Source: Hugonella massiliensis (GTDB taxonomy: Bacteria > Actinomycetota > Coriobacteriia > Coriobacteriales > Eggerthellaceae). Taken from it: a DNA stretch of 64,000 nt. The translations under genes and the position numbers were made by a program. The notes beneath the pieces are model-generated. The model ran no database searches. It was not told where the DNA came from and was given only the letters and a program-made list of their open reading frames with translations. Shown piece by piece: positions 1 through 8,398 of this stretch (position 1 is its first letter; every line of letters starts with the position of its first letter). The stretch spans positions 195,498 through 259,497 of the forward strand of contig LN908986.1 of assembly GCA_001486445.1 (NCBI GenBank), given 5' to 3'.

Positions 1-274
1 ATTTCACGAAGTACTTGGCCAGGAAGGCCTTGAAGCCCTTGGGGGCCGTGATCGCGGACAGGATGGGCACGATGATGAAGATCGCGCCCACGATGCGATG
101 GCTCATGCGCATGCCCTGGGCCACGTCGGGGAAGGCCGCTGCAAGCGCCGGGACGAACACGAACAGACCGGAAATGGCCAACCAAATGCAGGCGATGGCC
201 ACCGTGCCATGGGTGAGGCGCGTCTGCAGCGAATGACGCTGAATCTCGCGCTCGGGATAGTTCGTACGTGCCAT
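1..274 (-). CDS. fdnI: Formate dehydrogenase cytochrome b subunit (gamma), partial
   Basis: The first 91 codons of a membrane protein that runs off the left edge of the window. The N-terminus has the FdnI/FdoI-type pattern of a cytosolic stretch, RLTHGTVAIACIWLAISGLF (a histidine just before a hydrophobic helix), then a second segment containing SHRIVGAIFIIVPIL. In this family the subunit binds b-type haem and passes electrons from the iron-sulfur subunit to menaquinone while anchoring the complex in the membrane. Its ATG overlaps the stop of the upstream iron-sulfur subunit by one base (TAATG), so the two are translationally coupled. The assignment rests on the helix pattern and on the operon position after fdnG and fdnH; the remaining helices and haem ligands are not visible. 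Confidence 0.82.
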   Translation of the reverse strand, partial: MARTNYPEREIQRHSLQTRLTHGTVAIACIWLAISGLFVFVPALAAAFPDVAQGMRMSHRIVGAIFIIVPILSAITAPKGFKAFLAKYFVK

Positions 275-1173
275 TAGCGCTCACCCTTTTCCTTGTCGAT
301 GTGCTTCACGACTTCGCCGGTATCGACGTCGACTTCGTCGTGCGCCTTCTCGTCGTAGTAGAGGCGGTCGCGCTTGTAGCCCACGCCGGTGAGGAAGGAA
401 AGACCCAGGCCGGCGACGACGCCCACGGCGCCCACCGCAGCGAGCGGCTTCATAACGCCCAGGGCCTCGGTCAGACCGCTCGGGTTAGCGTTTTCGGGCA
501 CGTTGGTGTACATCGAGCGGTCGTACTTGAGCACCATGATGGTGTGGCAGCCACCGCATTCGGTTTCGCCGTAGACGCTCGCGTCCTTGAAACCCTTCTT
601 CTTGAGGACCTCGACGCGCTCGTGCGCCTTGGCGAGCATCTCGCTGCGCGGACCGAAATCGAGCGCGTTAGGCTGGCAGGTCGACACGCAGGCCGGCTTG
701 CGGCCGTTGCGCACGCGGTCGATGCAACCGGTGCACTTGTTGATCTTGATGCCGGCACCCTGAACGCCCACGCCGTTGTGGCGCGGCACATCGAAGGGGC
801 AGCCGCTGCGGCAGTACTGGCAGCCGATGCACTTGTCCTTGTCGTAGATGACCAGGCCCGTGCCGTCGGGGTCGTGATAGAGCGCGCCGCTCGGGCACAC
901 GTTCACGCAACCGGCGTTGGTGCAGTGCATGCAGGAACGGCGACCGAAGGCCCAGTCGACGCCGTAACCGTTTTCGCGCTCGCGTTCGGAAAACGTGATG
1001 ATCAGGCGCGTGTTGGGCTCAAGGTCGGCCGGGTTCTGATAGGAGCCCGTGCAGATGCCCGCGTTGAAGTCGGTCGGAGAGGGAAGCTCGTTCCACACTT
1101 TGCACGCCGCCTGGCAGCCGCGGCAAGCGGTGCACTTGGAAGCGTCGTAGTAGATTGCCATTTCTTCAGACAT
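274..1173 (-). CDS. fdnH: Formate dehydrogenase iron-sulfur subunit (beta)
   Basis: A 299-residue ferredoxin-like subunit with four cysteine groups for [4Fe-4S] clusters: CTACRGCQAAC near residue 15, CMHCTNAGCVNVCP near 81, CIGCQYCRSGCP near 115, and CTGC near 147 together with CVSTC and CGGCH further on. A hydrophobic helix near residues 240-262 (VGAVGVVAGLGLSFLTGVG) matches the single transmembrane anchor of FdnH/FdoH. It carries electrons from the molybdenum/tungsten subunit to the cytochrome b subunit. The gene starts 15 nt after the fdnG stop and overlaps fdnI by one base, so fdnGHI is an operon. An AGGGGAGAT ribosome site precedes the ATG. Length is close to the family norm of about 290 residues. 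Confidence 0.92.
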   Translation of the reverse strand: MSEEMAIYYDASKCTACRGCQAACKVWNELPSPTDFNAGICTGSYQNPADLEPNTRLIITFSERERENGYGVDWAFGRRSCMHCTNAGCVNVCPSGALYHDPDGTGLVIYDKDKCIGCQYCRSGCPFDVPRHNGVGVQGAGIKINKCTGCIDRVRNGRKPACVSTCQPNALDFGPRSEMLAKAHERVEVLKKKGFKDASVYGETECGGCHTIMVLKYDRSMYTNVPENANPSGLTEALGVMKPLAAVGAVGVVAGLGLSFLTGVGYKRDRLYYDEKAHDEVDVDTGEVVKHIDKEKGER

Positions 1174-1188
1174 GCAGATCTCCCCTCC

Positions 1189-4100
1189 TTACGCTTTCTC
1201 GAGGCCCACGAGGAAGGCCTTCGATTCCTGAATGAAACTGGTCGGGTCGCCGACGTTGGGCACCAGGTCGTTGACGATGTCGCCGGTGGTGAACATGTTC
1301 GAATAGCCCCAGTCGTGCACAATGCCGATATGGTACTGCGTCTTGCCGTTGACCTGCAGCGGCGGGATGCGCTTGGTCACGATGGCGGCCACCTTGACCG
1401 ACCCGCGCTTGTTGAAGATGCGCACCGTGTCGCCGTTGTTGATGCCCTTTTCGGCAGCGAGTTCCGCGGGGATTTCCGCGAACTGCTCGGGCATCATCTC
1501 GTTGAGCACGGGAATCGTGTGCGTTTCGGCACCCGAAGACCAGTGCTCGGTGAGCGAGTAGGTCGTTGCGACGTAGGGGTAGTCGTCGACCGAACCCTTG
1601 GTGTCGCGAATCGACGGGTCGTTGGCGAAGAGGATCGCCGGGTTGTGGGCCGAGCCGTTGAGCTGGTTGTCGACGGGAGACTCGTAGGGCTCGTAGTGCT
1701 CGGGAATCGGCATGTCGTTCACGCCCGTGCTGAACAGGCAGGCGTTCTGCTCCCAGCGCATCATGAAGGCCTTGTTGTTGGGCGCCACCGGCGTGGTAGT
1801 GCCGTCGGAAGCCGCCTTGCTCGCCACGAAGTCGGGCACGTCGACGGTGTCCCACTTGGTACCGTTCCAAGAAACGGGCGCCTTGTCGGACTGCCAAGGC
1901 TTGCCCTGCATGTCGCAGGACGCGCGGTTGTAGAGGATGCGGCGATTGGCCGGCCAGCTGAAGGACCACTTGGGGAAGATGTGCAGGTCGCCGTAGTCGG
2001 TGTTGTCGCGACGGCCGGTGTTCTGCTGCGCCGGGTCCAGGGGGGCCTTGGCGTTGCCGTAGTAGCCCGTGTAGATCCAGCAGGCGCTCGCCGTGGAGCC
2101 GTCGGCCTTCAGCTTGCTGAAGGCGTCGAGCAGCTTGGGCGTGTTGTTCTTGAAGTCTTCCGTCGCGCCGTTCGTGCTGTAGCCGTTGAGCTCCCAGGCA
2201 ATCTTGCGATGGTCGGGTTTGCCGTCCGCGCCCTCGTAATCCCACTTGGCGTTGAGAATCGGGTCGGGGAAGGCGCCGCCTTCCTTCTTGTAGAGCTCGA
2301 CGAGCTTCTTATGGATGAGCATGAGCACTTCGGAGTCGGCCTTGGAATTGCCGCGCGTTTCAGTGCACTTGTAGCGCCACTGCATGACGCGGCCGGAGTT
2401 CAGCACCGTGCCGAACTTCTCGAACATGCTCGCGATGGGCAGGAAGTAGCACTCGGTCTTGATTTCCGATTCGCGGCCCTTGTTTTCGGGTGCCTTCCAG
2501 AACTCGGCCGTTTCGGTGTAGTACATGTCGTCGAACACGAGCCAGTCGAGGTTTTCGGCCACGCGGCGGTAGTAGCTGGCGTTGGCCTGGGACTGCATGG
2601 GGTTCTGCCCGAAGAACATGTAGCCCTTGACGATGCCCTGCTCCATGAGGTGCCAAGTGTTCTGCAGCGAACGCTTGCCGGCGTTGTCGACCTTGGGCAG
2701 CCAGTTGTAGCCGTAGTCGTTTTCAGCCGTCGCCGCGTCGCCGAAGAAGGACTTCAGATAGGAGACGAGGAACTTGGGCGTGTTGGACCAGTAGCCGTCA
2801 ACCGCGGTTTCGTTCTCGCAGTACGCGGCGATCGAGGTGTCTTTGCCCTCGACGGGCCACTTCAAGTAGCCGGTCATATCGCCCGGAGAAACGCACATGT
2901 CGGTGCAGCCCTGCACGTTGGGCTCGCCGCGCAGCGCGGCAAGCTGGCCGCCGGGGACGCCGATGTTGCCCAGCAGGAGCTGGACGATCGACATGGAACG
3001 GGTGTTGCCCACGCCGGTGGAGTGCTGGGTCTGGCCCAGGGCGTAGAGGATCGTGCCCGCCTTGTCGGTCGCGCCGGTGGAGGTGTAGATGTCGTAGACC
3101 TGCTCGAGCGCTTCCTTGTTCATGCCGCACACGCTGCAGACCGTGTCGAGGTCGTAGCGCTCGTAGTGCTTCTTCATGATTTGGTAGACGCAGTTGGGAT
3201 CCTGAAGCGTCGGGTCCTTCTTGGGGTTCTTCACCGTGAGCGGCTTGAAGGCCGGCACGCCAGCCTCGGTCATCCAAGCGTAGGCGCCGGTGGCGGAGTT
3301 GTCCCACGTCGTTTCCGACTCGGTCTGGTAGGACCAGGTCGTCTTGTCGTAGGAGCCCTTCTGCGCATCGTAGCCGCTGAAGAAGCCCGTCTCGGGATTG
3401 AAGGAGAATTCGGGGTTGATCAGGTACGACAGGTTGGTGTAGTTCAAGCAGTACTCGTGCTGCCAACGGTCATGCTCGAAGATGTAGTTGATCATGCCGC
3501 CGTAGAAGGCGATGTCCGTGCCGGGGCGAATGGGGCAGTAGATGTCTGCCACCGCGGCGGTACGGGTGAAACGCGGGTCGACGACGATGAACGTGGCGCC
3601 CTTGTCGCGCGCACGATCGACCCAGCGCATGGATGCGGGATGGTTTTCGGCGTTGTTGCAGCCGCAGGTGAGAAGCACGTCAGCGTTGGCGAGATCGCCC
3701 CACTGACCCGTCATCGCGCCTCTACCGAATGTGGGTCCAAGACCGGACACCGTGGAGGAGTGTCAAACGCGGGCTTGGTTGTCGAGGGAAACGGCGCCCA
3801 GCTCGCGGAAGAGCTTGACGATGAAGTACTCTTCTTCGATCGTCATGGACGAACCGCCCAGGCAGGCGATGGCCTCGGTACGGTTGATCGTTTCGCCCTT
3901 GTCGTTGGTTTCCTTGAACGTCGCATCGCGCGTGTCCTTCATGTGGCGCGCGATTTCCTCGATAGCGTCGTCCCAGGAGATGTCTTCCCATTCGGCCGAG
4001 CCGGGGCGACGCACCTTGGGGGTCGTCACGCGCGCGGGGTTCTCCTCGAGCGCGCCGGTTTCAGGGTTGACGATGTATTCCGCATGGAATTCGGCAGCTC

Positions 4101-4365
4101 CCTTGGGGCACAGGCCGCCTTCGCTCACGAAATGGTCGGGGTCACCCTCGACATGGACGAGTTCGCCGTCGCGCACCGACCCGATGAGGCCGCAACCGCA
4201 TGCGCAGTAGCAGCAGATCGTGGTCACTTCTTCGGTGTTCTCGAGCTTCCAAGTTTTCTGGGTGTCGATTGCGAACGCTTTCGACTGCCCAGAGAGCTCG
4301 TAAGCCATCGAGCCCGCGAAGGCGAGAGCGCTGGCCTTGAAAAAGCCACGTCTCGTGATCTCCAT
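1189..4365 (-). CDS. fdnG: Formate dehydrogenase-N catalytic subunit, selenoprotein (UGA at 3763-3765 read as Sec)
   Basis: A molybdopterin (bis-MGD) oxidoreductase of 1058 residues when the internal TGA at 3765-3763 is read as selenocysteine (residue 201). The context NQARV-U-HSSTVSGLGPTFGRGAMT matches the Sec site of E. coli FdnG (Sec196). The start at 4365 is chosen because AAGGAG lies 8 nt upstream and it opens directly with a twin-arginine signal, ITRRGFFKASALAFAGS, so the enzyme is exported folded. A [4Fe-4S] ligand set, CCYCACGCG...CPKG, lies near residues 47-83. It oxidises formate to CO2 in formate respiration. Gene callers that treat TGA as a stop will split it into two frames (1189-3750 and 3763-4449). 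The C-terminus has the molybdopterin-dinucleotide-binding fold (QVNGKTQYHIGIVHDWG). Confidence 0.95.
3721..3765 (-). promoter_or_regulatory. Bacterial SECIS element with UGA codon
   Basis: Immediately 3' of the UGA (complement of 3765-3763) the mRNA can form a hairpin with arm GTCC, apical loop GGTCTT and arm GGAC, followed by CCACA. The loop carries the GGUCU signature recognised by SelB in E. coli fdhF and fdnG, at the expected distance of about 20 nt after the UGA. The stem is short, with a mismatch below it. No selA, selB, selC or selD is in the window. Confidence 0.8.
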
Positions 4366-4391
4366 GTAGATCACTCCTTCTGGTCCTTCTT

Positions 4392-4417
4392 CTCTGCACA
4401 TGGCACCATCTGTGCCA
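4392..4417. repeat. Copy of the 26-bp TGGCAC...TGCAGCA repeat in the fdnG leader
   Basis: On the minus strand this reads TGGCACAGAT, six variable bases, then ATGTGCAG. It matches the first ten bases and the ATnTGCAG end of the repeats at 4657-4880. Within it, TGGCAC-N5-GTGCCA (4401-4417) is a perfect dyad. It sits between the predicted fdnG promoter and the start codon, where it would be transcribed or bound by a regulator. Confidence 0.6.
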
Positions 4418-4428
4418 TACGGTTGATT

Positions 4429-4459
4429 AGTATATGGGAGAAAATTCACTACTGTGAAT
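4429..4459 (-). promoter_or_regulatory. Predicted fdnGHI promoter with overlapping dyad
   Basis: On the minus strand a -35 TTCACA (4458-4453) and a -10 TATACT (4434-4429) are 18 bp apart, about 65 bp upstream of the fdnG start. The -35 lies inside the inverted repeat ATTCAC-TACT-GTGAAT (4444-4459), a candidate operator. The dyad is neither a canonical FNR nor a canonical CRP site, so the regulator is unknown. Confidence 0.55.
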
Positions 4460-4656
4460 ACTCAGACGACTAGAAATAGGGAGTTGCCTATAGTTTTGCC
4501 AACAATTTCCTATTTATGTCTAAATTCTATATCGCCAAGCGTGCCGATTCTTCCCGCGAACGGAACGGTATCCACACTTCGTTGGATAAAGCACGGGCTA
4601 CGCCGTTGGAGGTATGCGCGACTCAGACCGCCCGAGCGACCCCTCGTCCTTCCCAC

Positions 4657-4880
4657 TGGCACGGATGTATCGATGTGCAGCAAAAATTGGAAGTCGCTGG
4701 CACAGATACACCGATATGCAGCACCGCTTTCAGGCGGGAGCCTCTCCAAGCCGCCAATTGTTTGAAAAACATGCTGCACTTCGGTCATTCCGTGCCATTT
4801 CGTCAAAACGCCCTGCTGCACTTCGGTCATTCCGTGCCAGCAGTACGAAAATAATGCTGCACTTCGCGCTATCTGTGCCA
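4657..4880. repeat. Intergenic array of five 26-bp repeats, 41-42 bp period
   Basis: The 610 bp between the fdn promoter and the metallo-beta-lactamase gene holds no convincing gene. It contains five copies of a 26-bp unit. Two are in forward orientation (4657-4682, 4698-4723; TGGCAC.GAT...CGAT.TGCAGCA) and three are inverted (4772-4797, 4814-4839, 4855-4880; TGCTGCACTTCG...TGCCA). Start-to-start spacing within each orientation is 41, 42 and 41 bp, with 15-16 bp unlike spacers. The middle two inverted copies are identical. The arrangement makes the locus a large imperfect inverted repeat. A related cluster lies at 28823-29006 and a single copy at 4392. The short spacers and mixed orientation exclude CRISPR. 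Function unknown. Confidence 0.85.
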
Positions 4881-5071
4881 CCTCGCACGCCGCATACCGC
4901 TCGTGCCAAGCCCCGCGCGACTTTCAGCGCGTGCCCCGCGCCGTTCCCCAATTTGGCCATTCTGACCTGCCCTTTTGATTGCAAGCCCGCTGCGAGCGTG
5001 CGAAAATGGCAGAAACCCGAAACGTCGCCTCTACCGGGCGGCGATTCGCACCCGTCGATGGGAGAAGCGCT

Positions 5072-5758
5072 ATGGAAGCCCGCGTCCAAAAGACACTCGA
5101 CCGCATTTCCGTCCCCGTGCACAGCTGCGTCCGCATCGAATCGCGCCACCCCGGGGTCATCGCCTACGTCGACCCCTTCCGCATCGACGGGGCTCCGCAC
5201 GATGCCGACCTCGTCCTGATCACGCACGACCACTACGACCACTTCTCCCCCGAAGACATCGCCAAGGTCCGCAAACCCGGCACCGCCTTCGTCCTGCCCC
5301 AGGCCATGGACCGGCGCGACCTGCCGATCGACCGCGCGCAGACCGAGGTGCACTTCCTCGCCCCCTACAGCGAGTGCACGGTCTTCGGGATTCCCGTGCA
5401 CACCGTTCCCGCCTACAACGTGGGCAAGGAATTCCACCCCAAGGCCAACCGGTGGATCGGCTACGTGCTCACGGTCGACGGCGTGCGCGTCTACGTGTCG
5501 GGCGACACCGACGACAACCAGGACGTTCGCACGGTTCGCTGCGACATCGCCTGCATCGCCGCGGGCGGCACCTTCACCTGCACCCCGCGCGAGGCGGCCG
5601 AGCTCGCCTGCGCGCTCGCGCCCGCCGTGGCCATCCCCACCCATTACGGGTCGATCGTGGGCAAGCCCGCAGACGGCCGCGCCTTCGAAGCCTTCGTGAA
5701 CGGCCGCGTGCCCGTCTGCCTGAAGATTCCCGACGAGCCGGCCGCCCACCGTCACTAA
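5072..5758 (+). CDS. Metallo-beta-lactamase-fold hydrolase (UlaG-like)
   Basis: A 228-residue protein with the zinc-binding THDHYDH motif (residues 51-57) after an ADLVLI strand, then SGDTDDN near residue 147 and a C-terminal PTHYGS histidine. These are the metal ligands of the metallo-beta-lactamase superfamily, in the compact UlaG/YtkL-like group of metal-dependent hydrolases. Substrate is unknown. The start at 5072 is chosen because GGGAG lies 8 bases upstream and homologues begin near this point; two earlier in-frame ATGs (4979, 5006) would add 22-31 arginine-rich residues without a ribosome site. It ends 8 nt before the esterase gene, so the two are probably co-transcribed. Confidence 0.82.
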   Translation: MEARVQKTLDRISVPVHSCVRIESRHPGVIAYVDPFRIDGAPHDADLVLITHDHYDHFSPEDIAKVRKPGTAFVLPQAMDRRDLPIDRAQTEVHFLAPYSECTVFGIPVHTVPAYNVGKEFHPKANRWIGYVLTVDGVRVYVSGDTDDNQDVRTVRCDIACIAAGGTFTCTPREAAELACALAPAVAIPTHYGSIVGKPADGRAFEAFVNGRVPVCLKIPDEPAAHRH

Positions 5759-5766
5759 GGAGCAGC

Positions 5767-6750
5767 ATGAAGAAATCGACCCCCCTCATCGTCGGCGCCG
5801 GCATCCTCGCCGGCTTCGCCGCCACTTCGCACCTCGCCTTCCATCGGTCGGCTCCCGCCACCCTGCTCGACGGCTACCAGCGCGGCAAGCGCCTGAAATC
5901 GCGCTTCGCCGAGCAAACCGGCTACGACCAATTCCTCCGCCTGCGCGCCGAGGAAAACGAGCGCCCCTACGAGCTGCCCCGCTGCTTCCGCCCCCAGAAC
6001 GCGCTGACGCACGAAATCTCCCAGGGCATGGACGTCATCAGCCTGCGCCCCGCCGAGGCGCGAAAGCTGCGGATCGTCTACCTGCACGGCGGCGCCTACA
6101 TCAACCGCATCGACTCCTACGTGTGGCCCTTCCTCGACCGCATCGCAGCCAAATCCCGCGCGACGATTTCGGTGCCCCTCTACCCGCTCGCCCCCGTGCA
6201 CGGCTGCGCGGAAGCCTTCGAAAAGCTCGCCGCCTACTACCGCGACCTGCGCGCGCGCAACCCGCGCGAGACCATCGTCTTCATGGGCGATTCGGCCGGC
6301 GGCGCCCTCTGCCTTACGCTCGCCATGACGCTTGCCCAGGCGGGCGACGAAGGGCCGGCGGGCATCGTCGCCTTCTCGCCCTGGGTCGACGCAACCCTTG
6401 CCAACCCCGAGATCCTGGAATACGAAGCCTCCGACCCCGTGCTTTCGGCCTACGGGCTCTCCCGCGCCGCGCACAGCTGGGCAGGCGCGCTCGATCGCGC
6501 CGACTGGCGCATCTCGCCGACCAACGGGCCGCTCGAGGTGCTGCCGCCCACGCTCGTGTTCGCGGGCGTCAACGAAATCTTCTATCCCGACCTCGACATC
6601 TTCCGCGAGAAGCTCGCACGCGCCGGCGTTGCCTACACCTTCGTCGCGCGTGAGGGCCTGGGCCACTGCTGGCCCACCTACCCCATCCCCGAGGCGCTCG
6701 CGTCGGACAAGCAGATCTGCGCCTTCCTCGACGAGGTGGCCGCCGACTAG
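5767..6750 (+). CDS. Alpha/beta hydrolase, HSL/steryl-acetyl-hydrolase-like esterase
   Basis: A 327-residue alpha/beta hydrolase. It shows the oxyanion-hole motif HGGAY (His107) and the nucleophile elbow GDSAGG (Ser176), typical of the hormone-sensitive-lipase family. The likely acid and base lie in the C-terminal third, in FYPDLDIF and GLGHCW. The N-terminus (KSTPLIVGAGILAGFAATSHLAF) is hydrophobic and could be a signal anchor, placing the enzyme at the membrane face. AAGGAG lies 5 nt before the ATG, directly after the stop of the upstream metallohydrolase. Substrate is probably a small acyl or acetyl ester, which the sequence does not reveal. Codon use is strongly GC-biased like its neighbours. 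Confidence 0.85.
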   Translation: MKKSTPLIVGAGILAGFAATSHLAFHRSAPATLLDGYQRGKRLKSRFAEQTGYDQFLRLRAEENERPYELPRCFRPQNALTHEISQGMDVISLRPAEARKLRIVYLHGGAYINRIDSYVWPFLDRIAAKSRATISVPLYPLAPVHGCAEAFEKLAAYYRDLRARNPRETIVFMGDSAGGALCLTLAMTLAQAGDEGPAGIVAFSPWVDATLANPEILEYEASDPVLSAYGLSRAAHSWAGALDRADWRISPTNGPLEVLPPTLVFAGVNEIFYPDLDIFREKLARAGVAYTFVAREGLGHCWPTYPIPEALASDKQICAFLDEVAAD

Positions 6751-6760
6751 CGCGGAAACC

Positions 6761-8398
6761 ATGCACCTGAAGATTTCGAAACGCGGGGACCGCCGCTACC
6801 TTTCGGTGGTGCAGAACTACCGCGAGGGGGGCAAGACGAAAACGCGCACGGTCGAATCGATCGGCTACGCCGACGCCTTCGCCGACCGCTACCCCGACCC
6901 GATCGCCCACTTCCGCGCCTACGTCGACGAGCTCAACGAAGCCCAGCGCGCTTCGAAGCAGCCGGTGACCCTGTCCTTCGCGCGCGACGAGCAGATCAAA
7001 GCGCACGGCGAGCCCACGGCCCGCGAGGGTGCCGGCATCGTGCTCGCCTACTTCGACGCGCTCGGGGTGGGCTCCTTCTTCCGCGCGCGCGAACGCGCGA
7101 CCGAAGGAGCACCCCAGGCGGGCCGCGTGTTCGAAATGCTCGCCGTCGAGCGCGCCCAGCACGTGACGTCGAAGCTCGAAACCTGGCAGGCGCGGGCCTC
7201 CTTCCCGCGCACCTGCGATTTCAGCTTCAAAGAAGTCTACGAAGCCCTGCCAGCGATAGCCCAGGCATCGGCGGGGCTCGTCACCCACATGAACCGCGCC
7301 CTGGAAGGCATCCGCGGACCGCGCGATGCGAGCGTGGTCTACCTGGTCTTGCAGTCCTTTTCCTTCGCGACCGCCAACGACGTCGATTCGACCCGCCACC
7401 TGCACGGCAGCGGGAGCGGCCGTCCCCTGGTGGGGCTGGGCATGGCGCTCGACCGCGACGGCATCCCCATCACCTACTGGATCATGCCCGCAACCCCCAC
7501 GCCCGCCGACGTGCGCCGCACGGTCGACCGGCTCAAGCGCGATCTGGGCGCCCACCGCGTGATCGTCGTGGCCGGCCGCACGCCCCACGCCGCCGACATC
7601 GCCCACGACCTGACGCGCACCGGCGACGGCTTCGTGATCAACCGTCCCCTGCGCCCCGACGACGAAGACCGCCGCGCCTGGATCGCCGACCCCGCAGGCT
7701 ATCGGGAGAGCCGGTCGGGCAACTACCGCATCAAATCGCGTATCACCGCCGTGCAGGGAGGTTCCACGTGCGATTCGGTGAAAGACGTCGTGCTCTGGGG
7801 CCGCGATTACACGGCGCGCGCCCGCCGCGCCCGTTCCGAACGGGCGCGGTATTCTTCGGAATGGGCGGCCCTCGCCCAAGAAACGCAGGCGGCCGCCGCC
7901 CCAGGCCCCCACCCCGCCGCGCAGGCAACGCCGCCCGCCGACCTGGACGGCTACGTCTGCGTCGCCTCGAGCGAGGTCGACCTTTCGGAAGCGGCCATCT
8001 TCCACATCTATCGCGAGATTTGGCGCCTGGCGGAGCCCTTTCAGATCATGGAGGCCGACGTGTCGCCGTCGCCGTTCCCCGTGCCGCACGCCGACCACGT
8101 ACGAGCCCATTTCCTCATCTGCTACACGTCGTTTTTCGCCCTGCGCCTGTTGCGCGCCGACATGGGCTGGAGCTACAACGCCGCCCAGGTAGCCCAGGCC
8201 CTGCTCGAAATGCGCGGAGCCCACCTGCGCGACAACTGGTACCTGTTCAGCTACCGCAGCCCGGTAAGCGATGCGATCGAAGAGGCGACGGGCGTGCCGA
8301 TCGCGCGCAAGCTGCGCACCACCGGCGACATGCGCGCGCTCATCAGCACGGCGCGCGTCCACATCGAGCGCGCCGGCAGCCGCAAGGCCAACGCCTAG
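6761..8398 (+). CDS. IS1634-type transposase-derived protein, catalytic aspartates replaced
   Basis: A full-length 545-residue frame that aligns by eye with IS1634/IS4-superfamily transposases. Visible matches are the N-terminal KISKRGDRRYLSVVQNYREG, the core GLGMALDRDGIPITYWIMP, then AHRVIVVAGRT and the late IYREIWRLAEPF...RAHFLICYTSF block. Active transposases of this family carry Asp in (Y)DVT and in VADRG. Here these are Leu195 (VYLVLQ) and Gly272 (VAGRT). The late Glu (residue 425) may survive, but the Lys of the YREK-type motif is Glu. No terminal inverted repeats or target duplications were found: the gene begins 10 nt after the esterase stop and its own stop overlaps the convergent gene's stop. 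It is either a domesticated protein or an inactive remnant kept open. Confidence 0.75.
   Translation: MHLKISKRGDRRYLSVVQNYREGGKTKTRTVESIGYADAFADRYPDPIAHFRAYVDELNEAQRASKQPVTLSFARDEQIKAHGEPTAREGAGIVLAYFDALGVGSFFRARERATEGAPQAGRVFEMLAVERAQHVTSKLETWQARASFPRTCDFSFKEVYEALPAIAQASAGLVTHMNRALEGIRGPRDASVVYLVLQSFSFATANDVDSTRHLHGSGSGRPLVGLGMALDRDGIPITYWIMPATPTPADVRRTVDRLKRDLGAHRVIVVAGRTPHAADIAHDLTRTGDGFVINRPLRPDDEDRRAWIADPAGYRESRSGNYRIKSRITAVQGGSTCDSVKDVVLWGRDYTARARRARSERARYSSEWAALAQETQAAAAPGPHPAAQATPPADLDGYVCVASSEVDLSEAAIFHIYREIWRLAEPFQIMEADVSPSPFPVPHADHVRAHFLICYTSFFALRLLRADMGWSYNAAQVAQALLEMRGAHLRDNWYLFSYRSPVSDAIEEATGVPIARKLRTTGDMRALISTARVHIERAGSRKANA

Noticed and set aside
268-4473. A very long open frame on the plus strand across the fdn operon
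   Set aside because: It is the antisense shadow of fdnG and fdnH; high-GC codon bias leaves the opposite strand open. The minus-strand genes have strong motifs and ribosome sites.
4657-4880. CRISPR array
   Set aside because: Repeats occur in both orientations, spacers are only 15-16 bp and include shared sequence, and no cas gene is near.
6761-8398. Active insertion sequence
   Set aside because: No terminal inverted repeats or target duplications are possible given the 10-nt and overlapping flanks, and the catalytic Asp residues are gone.
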